Below are positions 28,228 through 35,333 of a DNA stretch of 63,324 bases, in pieces. The translations under genes and the position numbers were made by a program. Each line of letters starts with the position of its first letter. Position 1 is the first letter of the stretch. The stretch spans positions 1 to 63,324 of the forward strand of contig NZ_QWUA01000020.1 of assembly GCF_003576525.1 (NCBI RefSeq). The letters run 5' to 3'. Under the pieces are notes generated by a model, which ran no database searches, had not been told where the DNA came from, and saw only the letters and a list, made by a program, of their open reading frames with translations. The stretch comes from Rummeliibacillus sp. POC4. Its GTDB lineage: Bacteria > Bacillota > Bacilli > Bacillales_A > Planococcaceae.

Positions 28228-29415
28228 TTTTTTAAGCTCCGTGACTCCCATATGACTCCCGGAGCTTTTTTTTGTTGGCTCATTTAAGTAATCTATGAGC
28301 AAATCGGTCGTTTTTTCAATTGTCTCAGTAGTCACATGAGTATAGATGTTCATGGTTGTTTCGATATGAGCATGTCCTAATAGTTTTTGAACCACTTTAA
28401 TATCCACACCTGCAGCAAATAAGAGTGATGCACAAGAGTGACGTAAACCATGGACAGTTATACGAGGTAGGTCAAAACGCTTGCAAAGCTTGTTTAAGAC
28501 TTCGTTAACGTAAGAATTACGAAAAGGTTCAAAAGATGTCTCTTTTATAAAAATGAAATTATATTTTAGCTTTTCTCCTGACATAAGGCGAAGCTTTTTA
28601 TTTTGTCTAATAAGATTTTTTAGTATTTCAAAGGTTTCTGGATCTAAGTGAATATCACGAACTGAAGAGGAAGTCTTTGGTTTCAGTAATTGGAAGTTGC
28701 CATCTTCATCATAAAAAAGCGTTTTTGTAATGCTAATTGTATGTGTTTTATCGTGCAAATCACTTTCCTGCAAAGCTAGTAATTCTCCCTTACGCATACC
28801 TGTCAATAGTAATGTACGGAACAGAGCATATCTCTTTAATGTGTCAGTTTCCTTTAGCTTTTCTAAGAAGTACAGTGACTGTTCTTTATTCCAGAATTTT
28901 TCTAGTTTTTCATCCTCTTCAAAGATTGTAGTCTTAGGATATACAGTATTATTAAAAGGGGATGATTCAATATAATCATTCCGTACTGCGAAATCGAATA
29001 CATTTCGAGCTTGAATCACAAGTGGTTTGTATGATTTTAGTTGAGTTGACATAAAATCAATGTATTTTTGACAGTCTCTCTTTGTAATATCTTTTAATCG
29101 TTTATTACCGAATGTGGGAAGAATCCATTTTTTGAAATCAACAGATTTACGATAAATGGTTGATGGCTTTAAGTGCTTCGAATATTCTTCTTCAAATTCT
29201 AAAAAGATATCTTTATAAAAATAGTGAGATTTCATATTTTTGCCTAGTCTTGCTTCTTGAGCCTCTAATTGCTTTGCTGCTAATTTAGCTTCGCTAAGCT
29301 TTTTAAATCCCCTACGAGAAGTTTTTCTTTTTTCTCTAGTTACTGGATCCGTTAGTGTTATACGAATCATCCAAAACTCGCCTTCAGTAGTTTTATATTT
29401 TGAGAATGATGCCAT
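28207..29415 (-). CDS. int: Phage tyrosine-type site-specific integrase
   Basis: 402 aa. It catalyses integration at the odhB 3' end. An arm-binding N-terminus (about 5-60) is followed by a SAM-like core-binding domain (about 65-155) and a catalytic domain with Arg208 (TGMRKGE), His322-x-x-Arg325 (HGLRHS), His348 (LLGHAH) and nucleophile Tyr358 (NIYTH). AAAAAGGAGG precedes the ATG. The gene ends inside the attL region, and two 8-bp candidate arm sites lie in its 3' end. The layout matches Tn916/phage integrases of Firmicutes. Confidence 0.95.
   Translation of the reverse strand: MASFSKYKTTEGEFWMIRITLTDPVTREKRKTSRRGFKKLSEAKLAAKQLEAQEARLGKNMKSHYFYKDIFLEFEEEYSKHLKPSTIYRKSVDFKKWILPTFGNKRLKDITKRDCQKYIDFMSTQLKSYKPLVIQARNVFDFAVRNDYIESSPFNNTVYPKTTIFEEDEKLEKFWNKEQSLYFLEKLKETDTLKRYALFRTLLLTGMRKGELLALQESDLHDKTHTISITKTLFYDEDGNFQLLKPKTSSSVRDIHLDPETFEILKNLIRQNKKLRLMSGEKLKYNFIFIKETSFEPFRNSYVNEVLNKLCKRFDLPRITVHGLRHSCASLLFAAGVDIKVVQKLLGHAHIETTMNIYTHVTTETIEKTTDLLIDYLNEPTKKSSGSHMGVTELKKQKNHPN
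28242..28260. repeat. Candidate integrase arm-type sites, left end
   Basis: Two direct copies of TGACTCCC (28242-28249 and 28253-28260), 11 bp apart, inside the int 3' end. They are flanked by an inverted AAGCTCC/GGAGCTT. The right end carries similar TGACTACC copies. Confidence 0.5.
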
Positions 29416-29498
29416 ATATATCCTCCTTTTTTATCCTTATTCTAACTACATAAATCGTAGCATCTAGCATCAGTAATTGGTGTGCAACCTTTTCACAT

Positions 29499-30002
29499 TT
29501 ACCAGGGTATTTGTGAAGGTAATGATAAGTGATTATTGATGTAATGATCTAACCGCTTACAAGCAAATGTAAGGCTTATATGAAATGTGTCTTGTAAAAG
29601 ACGTACAGCTTCTTGATATGTATTAGGTAAATCAAGTTCATCAATCATAAATGTTGGTGCAGCTGCATGTAAGGCAAAGTTATTAGCCTTGAACTCCTGA
29701 TATTCAACAAATGAATAAGGGAGGCGTATTTGATCTCCTGCATGTAATAGAACATGTCCTAGCTCATGACAAAATTCTTGCCATTTGAAATTAGGTAGCA
29801 TCATATTATTTAAAAAGATAAAAGAACTATTATTTATAAAAAGAGCTTGGCTGCCTTCATTCCAGTAAAAAATGCTGATACCTAATCTTTGTGCTATTTC
29901 ATCTATATTTAGTTGAGTCGGGGAGTGTATATCTAATTGATTATAAAAATGTTGAATGTAGTCTTCTAGGTGAGTCAAAATGTTCATCTCCAATACAAAC
30001 AT
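29499..30002 (-). CDS. ImmA/IrrE-type metallopeptidase
   Basis: 167 aa. The zinc-protease motif HELGH is at residues 79-83, preceded by KWQEFC, typical of the ImmA/IrrE family. In phages and ICEs such proteins cleave the Xre-type repressor during induction, and a repressor is encoded nearby at 32741-33100. The 5' end is uncertain: the ATG at 30002 has only a weak AAAAAGA site, while a TTG at 29978 lies 9 nt after GGAG. It stands 46 bp downstream of the 4-TM gene, beyond that gene's terminator. Confidence 0.82.
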   Translation of the reverse strand: MFVLEMNILTHLEDYIQHFYNQLDIHSPTQLNIDEIAQRLGISIFYWNEGSQALFINNSSFIFLNNMMLPNFKWQEFCHELGHVLLHAGDQIRLPYSFVEYQEFKANNFALHAAAPTFMIDELDLPNTYQEAVRLLQDTFHISLTFACKRLDHYINNHLSLPSQIPW

Positions 30003-30021
30003 ATGTTCTTTTTAGTATAAA

Positions 30022-30050
30022 ACAAAACCCCACTAATTGAAAGTGGAGTT
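30022..30050 (-). terminator. Terminator of the two-gene cassette
   Basis: On the minus strand AACTCCACT pairs with AGTGGGGTT (one G-U) and is followed by TTGTTTT. It ends the 313-aa/173-aa unit before the ImmA-like gene. Confidence 0.8.
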
Positions 30051-30570
30051 AGTTTCCCTTAAAAGAAATTAAAGTTGTTTTTATTACATGTTTTGATAAG
30101 AAAATAGTATATAGAATAGAAGTACAAATTATATATAATGTAATAGCAAGATATATTCCTCGGTATGAAACAATAAAATTGATCAGATTAGAGACATCTC
30201 TTAAAAAAACAACAAGACTAAGACCTAGTACGATTCCCCACATTAAAACTGTAATAAAAAAAGGAAATAAAAAAATTTCTAGTAGATTAGCTTCTTGCAT
30301 TTTTGGTATTGCTGGTTTATAAATCACCGAGATAAAAATTGAAAGTGCTGCTAATGAAATTCCAAATATGGATGCAGATGAACCAAAAATCGTGGTGATG
30401 TATGTTGTATAAAAATTATCAATATCCTCTAATGAAAGTTTTCTGAGTTCAAAAAAATACAGGAGACTTAAAAAAATAAATGGAACAATAAAGCTACTCG
30501 AAATAAACTCAGAATATTTCGAAGTATAAAATTTAATCGTTGATTGTTTTAATTTATTGAATGATAGCAT
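30049..30570 (-). CDS. Four-TM membrane protein of a Rex-like two-gene cassette
   Basis: 173 aa. Four hydrophobic segments (about 23-41, 60-84, 98-123, 136-158) are joined by short loops; both ends are probably cytoplasmic. No known domain is recognised. It starts 14 bp after the 313-aa gene with a GGGAGG site, so the pair is translated together. Small size, four helices and pairing with a cytosolic partner just downstream of the phage repressor recall lambda RexB, an ion-channel effector of phage exclusion. That comparison is about layout and is not a demonstrated homology. Confidence 0.7.
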   Translation of the reverse strand: MLSFNKLKQSTIKFYTSKYSEFISSSFIVPFIFLSLLYFFELRKLSLEDIDNFYTTYITTIFGSSASIFGISLAALSIFISVIYKPAIPKMQEANLLEIFLFPFFITVLMWGIVLGLSLVVFLRDVSNLINFIVSYRGIYLAITLYIICTSILYTIFLSKHVIKTTLISFKGN

Positions 30571-30584
30571 AAATCTCCCTCCCT

Positions 30585-31526
30585 TTATTCAAATTTGTCA
30601 GCTATGTATTGCACTACTTTAGAAACGATTTTTCCTTGTTTCTCATTAGTAAAAGTTAGATGTTTTTTTGATTTTTTTGAGTTGAATGATTTTTTCTGGG
30701 TGATTCTTTTTTTGGTTTTTCTTTTTTTCCCTGAAGGAACAAAAGTGTAATTTTCTCCATGAATTTCTAAATCACCATATCCTGATTCTACCATAGCAAC
30801 ACCATCACTAACAGTTTGAGTTTTAATTTCACTACCTTCAATTAGAACGTCTAATCCTTCTCTTTCGTCTCTAAGAGTAATGTCAACTTTTTTTGCACCT
30901 GTATCAGTAACCATCTTTTCATACATATTATAGTGTTTTGATCTTGGATTTGGATGGATAAGATTAAATTTAATGCTTTTTATTTTTTCTATTTCTTGTA
31001 ATTCTTTTATTATATGATATTCTTCGGGAAAAACTTTAATTACCACTTCTCCAACGATTTCGTCTTGGCTAAGCAACTGTGTGAAAAATTTGATGAATTG
31101 ATCTAAATTAATTTTTCCAGTAGATTCAAATGCAATAATTTCTTTTTCTAAATCATAGATAAACATTGATGAACTTGCAAGTTCTTTATTTGGTTTTGAA
31201 AAGTATGTTTGTTGACCATCTTTTACTCGTAAATTCTCAAATTTTGATGTTGTAACATTTCCTAAAATAATACTTCTATTATTTATTTTATCCTCATTAA
31301 TGTCAGTGAAAGAAAGAGTTCTTTTTTTCATTTTAATATCAGTTGCTGATTTAATTACTCTTGGTATTTCTGTTTCAATTAACTCTTCTAAATTTGGTTT
31401 AAATATATTTCCGTGAATATTAATTTTTGCAAAGTAAAATTGCCTTTTACCTATCAAAATTGGATCTTCATTAGAGCCATTTCCTAAATTGAAAGGTTTA
31501 TCATTTTCAAAATTATTATTAGACAT
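30585..31526 (-). CDS. Cytosolic basic-tailed protein of a Rex-like two-gene cassette
   Basis: 313 aa, no membrane segment. The N-terminal half has mixed alpha/beta character (QFYFAKINIHGN at 29-40; MFIYDLEKEIIAF at 121-133). The C-terminal region holds a strongly basic stretch (about 267-289, KKRKTKKRITQKK) suited to nucleic-acid binding. I do not recognise a named family with confidence. The 121-165 segment is reminiscent of a stretch of lambda RexA (FLFVEGDTIGFAR), a weak resemblance by eye. GAGGTG is 7 nt before the ATG. It is followed immediately by the 4-TM gene. A phage-exclusion or stress-sensing role is inference. Confidence 0.7.
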   Translation of the reverse strand: MSNNNFENDKPFNLGNGSNEDPILIGKRQFYFAKINIHGNIFKPNLEELIETEIPRVIKSATDIKMKKRTLSFTDINEDKINNRSIILGNVTTSKFENLRVKDGQQTYFSKPNKELASSSMFIYDLEKEIIAFESTGKINLDQFIKFFTQLLSQDEIVGEVVIKVFPEEYHIIKELQEIEKIKSIKFNLIHPNPRSKHYNMYEKMVTDTGAKKVDITLRDEREGLDVLIEGSEIKTQTVSDGVAMVESGYGDLEIHGENYTFVPSGKKRKTKKRITQKKSFNSKKSKKHLTFTNEKQGKIVSKVVQYIADKFE

Positions 31527-31668
31527 TTTTGAACACCTCAGTATTATATAAAGATATTAAATTTAATCTTCAAAATTATTAACGTTCGCATGCATCCGTC
31601 TTTGTCCCTGTCCATTTTGCTTGATAAGCAGAGTGAGTAGAAGACACACCATCTTAAAAATTATTTTC

Positions 31669-32586
31669 TTAATTTGTATAGGTAATCGAAATCTCAATTC
31701 CTAAAGTTAATTCTTTAACAACAACTTTATCTTTATCCGTTTCATAGTCATATTCTAATTCTTTGATTTTCCCTCCAACATAATGTGCATCAATAAGTGA
31801 GACATTTTTTGTATCTAGAATGAGTTGTAGTTCTTTTGTTTTATTTATTGGAACATAACCTATATGTGTAGGAGATTCATTTTCACCATATTTTAAAAAA
31901 ACTTTGATAGCATTTTCATCATATGGATTTGTAGGTTCAGGAATGAAAATTACTTCTTCATCAGATAGATAGAGATCTTCAAACTCTGACGTTCCATCAC
32001 CGAATTCAATAATTTCTTTGTTAGTTAAACCGTTATATAAATCTATTTCATTCTCTTTACAATATTGTTTCCCTTCTTGTTGTAGTAATTTTTGAATATC
32101 TTTTCCTTGATCATTTTCTTTTGTAACCCCAGCAACATTAAAGGTTATTGTTTTTCTTGAAATTGTTTTATGGCTTATTTCTACTTCTGTAACTGGTTGT
32201 TCTGTAAGTGTTTTTTGAATTAAACTTTCGACAAATATTTCAGCAGAAACCTTATTTATATTTTTTATTTCAATCCTTTTTCCTTTATGCGTAAAGGAGA
32301 TTTTAGCAAGAAGTAAACCTGAATCAACTACTGGAAATATAATTTCACTTAATGGATAGTAAAAAACATCAGATTTTAAAAAACCTCTATGGATAAAAAT
32401 TAAGCGCTTATCTGTACTTGTAATTAAGTAATTTAATTTATTGATGGGGCCACAAATAGCATAGTTAATAATTTCATTAGGATAAAGCAACTTTGCAAGT
32501 TCTTTCATTTCTTGCTTCATCCCCAAAAGACCTGTGACCTTACATTCTTTGAATCTCTTGGAAACATCATCATAGGTAATTTGCAT
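31669..32586 (-). CDS. bPH (YokE-like) plus HIRAN domain protein
   Basis: 305 aa. The N-terminal region (about 25-128) looks like a bacterial pleckstrin-homology domain, with TSTDKRLIFIHRG and a following strand-rich block. From about 147 to 260 it matches the HIRAN fold: FNVAGV, then EPTNPYDENAIKVF (217-230) and HIGYVP (241-246). HIRAN domains bind DNA ends or stalled forks in HLTF/Rad5. Here there is no helicase or nuclease attached. AAGGAGA precedes the ATG. It is encoded downstream of the repressor, where accessory lysogen genes commonly sit. No clear terminator separates it from the next pair. Confidence 0.75.
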   Translation of the reverse strand: MQITYDDVSKRFKECKVTGLLGMKQEMKELAKLLYPNEIINYAICGPINKLNYLITSTDKRLIFIHRGFLKSDVFYYPLSEIIFPVVDSGLLLAKISFTHKGKRIEIKNINKVSAEIFVESLIQKTLTEQPVTEVEISHKTISRKTITFNVAGVTKENDQGKDIQKLLQQEGKQYCKENEIDLYNGLTNKEIIEFGDGTSEFEDLYLSDEEVIFIPEPTNPYDENAIKVFLKYGENESPTHIGYVPINKTKELQLILDTKNVSLIDAHYVGGKIKELEYDYETDKDKVVVKELTLGIEISITYTN

Positions 32587-32656
32587 TGATATTATTCTCC
32601 TTAATATTAATTATCACTTCTAAAAATGATAAAAATTTACAATTTATATTAAAAAT

Positions 32657-32684
32657 TAAGGACACAATTTCTGTGTCCCTTTAC
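32657..32684 (-). terminator. Terminator of the repressor gene
   Basis: On the minus strand AGGGACAC pairs with GTGTCCTT and is followed by AATTTTTAA. It lies 57 bp after the repressor stop. Confidence 0.7.
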
Positions 32685-32688
32685 ATAA

Positions 32689-32729
32689 ATTAATATGAAG
32701 TACCCATTATTGGGCTATATCATATTAAT
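32689..32729. repeat. Nested palindrome downstream of the repressor gene
   Basis: ATTAATATGA pairs with TCATATTAAT, with an inner CCCA-TTAT-TGGG. No T run follows on the minus strand. It could stabilise the 3' end of the repressor mRNA. Confidence 0.5.
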
Positions 32730-32740
32730 TTGCTTATAAA

Positions 32741-33100
32741 CTATAACTCGCCATTATCCTTTAAAATTTCCCACATCTTGCGTAACTTGCGTAAATCTTC
32801 TTCCTTCGACTTTGGTAATTCCTTGTACCATTTTTGCAGTGATGGATCATTAGCAAATACTTGGAATTCTTCATTTTCATTTGTTGATTTATTTTGAGTA
32901 CTCGAACGTCCAAGTAAATAATCCACTGATACTTCAAAATAGTCAGCAATTTTCTCGAGAGTGTCATAATCTGGTTTTCGTTCATCTGACTCATAACGTG
33001 ATAATACTACATTTGATACGTTAATTTTTTGGGCAAAATCTTTTTGACTAATGTTATATCGTTCACGCAATTGTTTAATTCGTGTTCCTAAAGAGCTCAT
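32741..33100 (-). CDS. Xre-family phage repressor (cI-like)
   Basis: 119 aa. An HTH_3 domain (about 6-62, IKQLRERYNISQKDFAQKIN and SRYESDERKPDYDTLEKIAD) is followed by a short C-terminal region, without the LexA-type autoprotease. It is therefore likely to be cleared by the ImmA-like peptidase nearby, as with ImmR/ImmA. It is divergent from the Cro-like gene, with TTACC-N5-GGTAA operators between. One operator covers the -35 of its own promoter, so autoregulation is expected. GGGGGGTT precedes the ATG. Confidence 0.88.
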   Translation of the reverse strand: MSSLGTRIKQLRERYNISQKDFAQKINVSNVVLSRYESDERKPDYDTLEKIADYFEVSVDYLLGRSSTQNKSTNENEEFQVFANDPSLQKWYKELPKSKEEDLRKLRKMWEILKDNGEL

Positions 33101-33124
33101 TAGAACCCCCCTTATATAACCATT

Positions 33125-33153
33125 ATATTAATTAATATTATCATTTACCGCAA
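33125..33153 (-). promoter_or_regulatory. Predicted leftward promoter of the repressor gene
   Basis: TTGCGG (33153-33148) and TAATAT (33130-33125), 17 bp apart. The -35 lies inside operator 33145-33159. Confidence 0.55.
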
Positions 33154-33159
33154 TGGTAA
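33145..33159. promoter_or_regulatory. Operator O1
   Basis: Perfect dyad TTACC-GCAAT-GGTAA overlapping the -35 of the repressor promoter. A degenerate site (TTGAC-AAAAC-GGTAA) lies at 33169-33183. Confidence 0.8.
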
Positions 33160-33191
33160 GAAATTAAATTGACAAAACGGTAATAAAAATG

Positions 33192-33221
33192 TTGACTTTA
33201 CCAAAAAGGTAATGATATAGT
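33192..33221 (+). promoter_or_regulatory. Predicted rightward early promoter
   Basis: TTGACT (33192-33197) and TATAGT (33216-33221) with an 18-bp spacer. Operator O2 fills most of the spacer, so repressor binding would block RNA polymerase. Confidence 0.75.
33198..33212. promoter_or_regulatory. Operator O2
   Basis: TTACC-AAAAA-GGTAA, inside the rightward promoter spacer. Confidence 0.82.
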
Positions 33222-33233
33222 ATGACTATAAAG

Positions 33234-33248
33234 TTACCAAAAAGGTAA
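33234..33248. promoter_or_regulatory. Operator O3
   Basis: TTACC-AAAAA-GGTAA, identical to O2 and 36 bp from it, in the predicted 5' leader of the Cro-like gene. Confidence 0.8.
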
Positions 33249-33269
33249 TTGATAGGTGGTGCATTATTT

Positions 33270-33479
33270 TTGAATACCCCAAAAGTTAATTTGCTTTATA
33301 TAAAGCAACTAAGGGAAGAAAAGAATATCTCTGTTGAACAAATGTCAAAATTATTAGGGTATGTAGGATATCAAGGATACTACTACAAAGAAAAAGGCAT
33401 TCGAAAAATGAGTGCTGAAGATATTGCTTTAGTAGCTATGACATTAGGTGTTCCGATAGAGAGTCTTTTTTTAAAATGA
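33270..33479 (+). CDS. Small Cro-like helix-turn-helix protein
   Basis: 69 aa. The TTG start at 33270 is 9 nt after AGGTGGT; a longer frame from 33249 would contain that site. The sequence LLYIKQLREEKNISVEQMSKLLGY is HTH-like, followed by a GIRKMSAEDIALVAMTLGVP block common in phage Xre proteins. It is first in the rightward transcript, opposite the repressor, so a Cro-type role is expected. Confidence 0.8.
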   Translation: MNTPKVNLLYIKQLREEKNISVEQMSKLLGYVGYQGYYYKEKGIRKMSAEDIALVAMTLGVPIESLFLK

Positions 33480-33482
33480 AAA

Positions 33483-33497
33483 TTACCAGAAAGGTAA
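33483..33497. promoter_or_regulatory. Operator O4
   Basis: TTACC-AGAAA-GGTAA between the two early regulator genes, directly before the AAGGAGGTG site of the second. It may act as a roadblock or secondary site. Confidence 0.75.
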
Positions 33498-33516
33498 TCG
33501 TAAGGAGGTGATATGT

Positions 33517-33792
33517 ATGGCTTGGAGCATGACGAAACCTAAAAGAAAAAAGAAAAGTAAGCAATTGTGTCCATCCGAAGAATTCAAAAATATAAAAGGT
33601 CCAAAGCGTGAGAGATTAATCCTTGAAAGAAAAAAGAGGGGATTAACTCAAAAACAATTGGGTGATTTGATTGGATGTTCAGCGCAAACAATCAGTCGTT
33701 TGGAATCTGGAAGAATGAATCCCAATGTTGATCTATCAATGCAATTGGAAAAAATTTTAAAAACCAATTTCTTTGAATTATTTCCAGATTAA
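33517..33792 (+). CDS. Xre-family helix-turn-helix protein
   Basis: 91 aa. A Lys-rich N-terminus precedes an HTH_3 domain (about 30-88, LILERKKRGLTQKQLGDLIG and SRLESGRMNPNVDLSMQLEK). The ATG at 33517 is 6 nt after AAGGAGGTG. It is the second early regulator in the rightward transcript, preceded by operator O4. Its target is unknown. Confidence 0.85.
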   Translation: MAWSMTKPKRKKKSKQLCPSEEFKNIKGPKRERLILERKKRGLTQKQLGDLIGCSAQTISRLESGRMNPNVDLSMQLEKILKTNFFELFPD

Positions 33793-33831
33793 TAAAAAAA
33801 CACTTGACATGAACTACGAGAAAATTTCCCA

Positions 33832-33868
33832 TTTTTCATATAAATATATACAAACTGATATGAAAAAT
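33832..33868. repeat. Inverted repeat upstream of the antirepressor gene
   Basis: ATTTTTCATAT pairs with ATATGAAAAAT, about 15-nt spacer. It lies in the AT-rich 33793-33993 gap and is a possible binding site for an early regulator. Nothing else is recognised in that gap except the GGAGG ribosome site. Confidence 0.45.
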
Positions 33869-33993
33869 AATTAATTATATCTAGTTGAAATGTGTTTCAT
33901 AAAAAATGATACAAATTAAAAATTGAATAAACATACAAAAATGTAAAAATACAATTTTGTTAAAATGAATTCAAATTTAAGGAGGTATTACAA

Positions 33994-34794
33994 ATGCAAA
34001 AAATTGAACAAGTAAATTTACCTGGAACGATTGAAGTATTTAAACATTCGATGTTCGGAGAGTTACCTGTACTTATTAAAAATGGCAAAGAACATTTCAC
34101 AGCAAAAGTAGTAGCAAAGATGTTAGGGTATTCCAATCCTTCAGATGCAATTCTTCGACACTGTAAAAAAGATGGGGTCGTGTTTCACGAGGTCATCGAT
34201 TCACTGGGAAGAAAGCAAAGTATGAAATTTATCTCAGAAGGCAATCTTTACCGACTAATCACACATTCCAAACTTCCAAGCGCTGAGCGTTTTGAAAGTT
34301 GGGTATTTGATGAAGTGCTACCATCCATCAGAAAGCATGGCACCTACATGACACCGGACACCATTGAAAAAGTGCTTTCGGATCCAGACACTATTATCAA
34401 AATTGCCACTCAACTAAAAGAAGAACAGGCAAAACGAATGGCAGCCGAAGCGCAAGTAGAAAAACAAAAACCAAAAGTATTGTTTGCCAGTGCAGTTGAA
34501 GCTAGTGAAACATCTATCTTAATTGGCCAACTCGCCAAAATTATTACACAAAATGGGGTAAAGATTGGACAAAATCGCTTGTTCGAATGGCTTCGAGACA
34601 ATGGGTATTTAGGTAAGAAAGGCGCTCATTATAACGAACCTACACAGTACTCAATGGAGCGTGGTTGGTTTGAAGTAACGGAGCGAACTTTCAATAATCC
34701 TGATGGTAGTATTCGTGTTACTCGTACAACCAAGGTAACTGGCAAAGGCCAAGTGTATTTTATCAATAAATTATTGCAAGGCATTGCGGTATAG
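33994..34794 (+). CDS. Phage antirepressor (BRO-N plus KilAC/ANT domains)
   Basis: 266 aa. An N-terminal BRO-like domain (about 12-115, with FTAKVVAKMLGYSNPSDAIL and FESWVFDEVLPSIRKHGTYM) is joined to a C-terminal KilAC/ANT-type domain (about 150-262, ending GKGQVYFINKLL). Such proteins bind or displace phage repressors, or act in DNA metabolism. AAGGAGGT is 7 nt before the ATG. It is a standard early gene between regulators and replication genes in Firmicute phages. Confidence 0.92.
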   Translation: MQKIEQVNLPGTIEVFKHSMFGELPVLIKNGKEHFTAKVVAKMLGYSNPSDAILRHCKKDGVVFHEVIDSLGRKQSMKFISEGNLYRLITHSKLPSAERFESWVFDEVLPSIRKHGTYMTPDTIEKVLSDPDTIIKIATQLKEEQAKRMAAEAQVEKQKPKVLFASAVEASETSILIGQLAKIITQNGVKIGQNRLFEWLRDNGYLGKKGAHYNEPTQYSMERGWFEVTERTFNNPDGSIRVTRTTKVTGKGQVYFINKLLQGIAV

Positions 34795-34806
34795 GAGGTG
34801 AAATAA

Positions 34807-34941
34807 ATGGATTTAAAAAATATTACAGTCAAGGTCGAAATCACAAACATAAATGAACTACAAGAATTGCTCCAAAAGGCTACCGACCAATTGGAGCAAA
34901 TAAAGAACTTTCAAATTAAGGTTAGTAATCTAAAATCCTAA
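34807..34941 (+). CDS. Small amphipathic helical protein (44 aa)
   Basis: The ATG is 8 nt after AGGAGGTG. It opens MDLKNITVKVEI, followed by a heptad-like ELQELLQKATDQLEQIKNF helix. Its 3' end overlaps the end of the convergent minus-strand gene by 12 bp. Short proteins of this type are common after antirepressor genes; no function is known. Confidence 0.6.
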   Translation: MDLKNITVKVEITNINELQELLQKATDQLEQIKNFQIKVSNLKS

Positions 34942-35241
34942 ACTTTTTGCAACAAATTCTTCAGTTGCATTACCTAAAAAATCTTCCCATGAAGCATATT
35001 GCGAATTGGAAGTAATATATTGATCAATTTCAGAATCAGGAATTTCCTCTAAAGAAGCATATTTAGTGAAAATTTCACCTTTAATAAATTGATCATAAGA
35101 AGTAAATGTTGAATTTTGTGTAAGAAATTCATCTGTCAAAAGACCTTCAAGAGGAATTTCATTTGTTCCACTTAGTTCTTCTGCATTTTTTTGAAGATTG
35201 TTTAATTCAGCTGAAAGTTCGTCGAATCCATCAATTTTCAT
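34930..35241 (-). CDS. Acidic phage protein of unknown function, minus strand
   Basis: 103 aa, very acidic (about 22 Asp/Glu against 5 Lys). GAGGAGGTGAG directly precedes the ATG with good spacing, so the minus-strand frame is real. The C-terminus (SWEDFLGNATEEFVAKSLGF) resembles small conserved proteins of Firmicute prophages whose role I do not know. It is the only sizeable minus-strand gene in the rightward early region and is convergent with the 44-aa gene. DNA mimicry or antidote activity is possible, but that is speculation. Confidence 0.7.
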   Translation of the reverse strand: MKIDGFDELSAELNNLQKNAEELSGTNEIPLEGLLTDEFLTQNSTFTSYDQFIKGEIFTKYASLEEIPDSEIDQYITSNSQYASWEDFLGNATEEFVAKSLGF

Positions 35242-35333
35242 AGTCTCACCTCCTCACATTGTCAATATTCGACAAATGAGGAGGAAAGCCTTTAATAAAA
35301 TTCAATTATTTTTAACAGAAAGGTTGGTGCGCA

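Noticed and set aside
29499-31526. ImmA, 4-TM and 313-aa genes as one operon
   Set aside because: A clear terminator at 30022-30050 separates the ImmA-like gene from the pair, so they are treated as distinct units.
31543-31573. Promoter-like TTGAAG...TATAAT before the 313-aa gene
   Set aside because: The spacer is 19 bp and the predicted start would fall inside the ribosome site, so it would cripple translation. No own promoter is claimed.
31580-31600. Possible SOS (LexA) box, GCGAACGTTAA-like
   Set aside because: It lacks the CGAAC-N4-GTTCG spacing of the Bacillus consensus, so LexA control is not supported.
33270-33792. Tandem HTH genes as a toxin-antitoxin pair
   Set aside because: Both look like DNA-binding regulators with operators before each. 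No toxin fold is visible, and their place in the switch region explains them.
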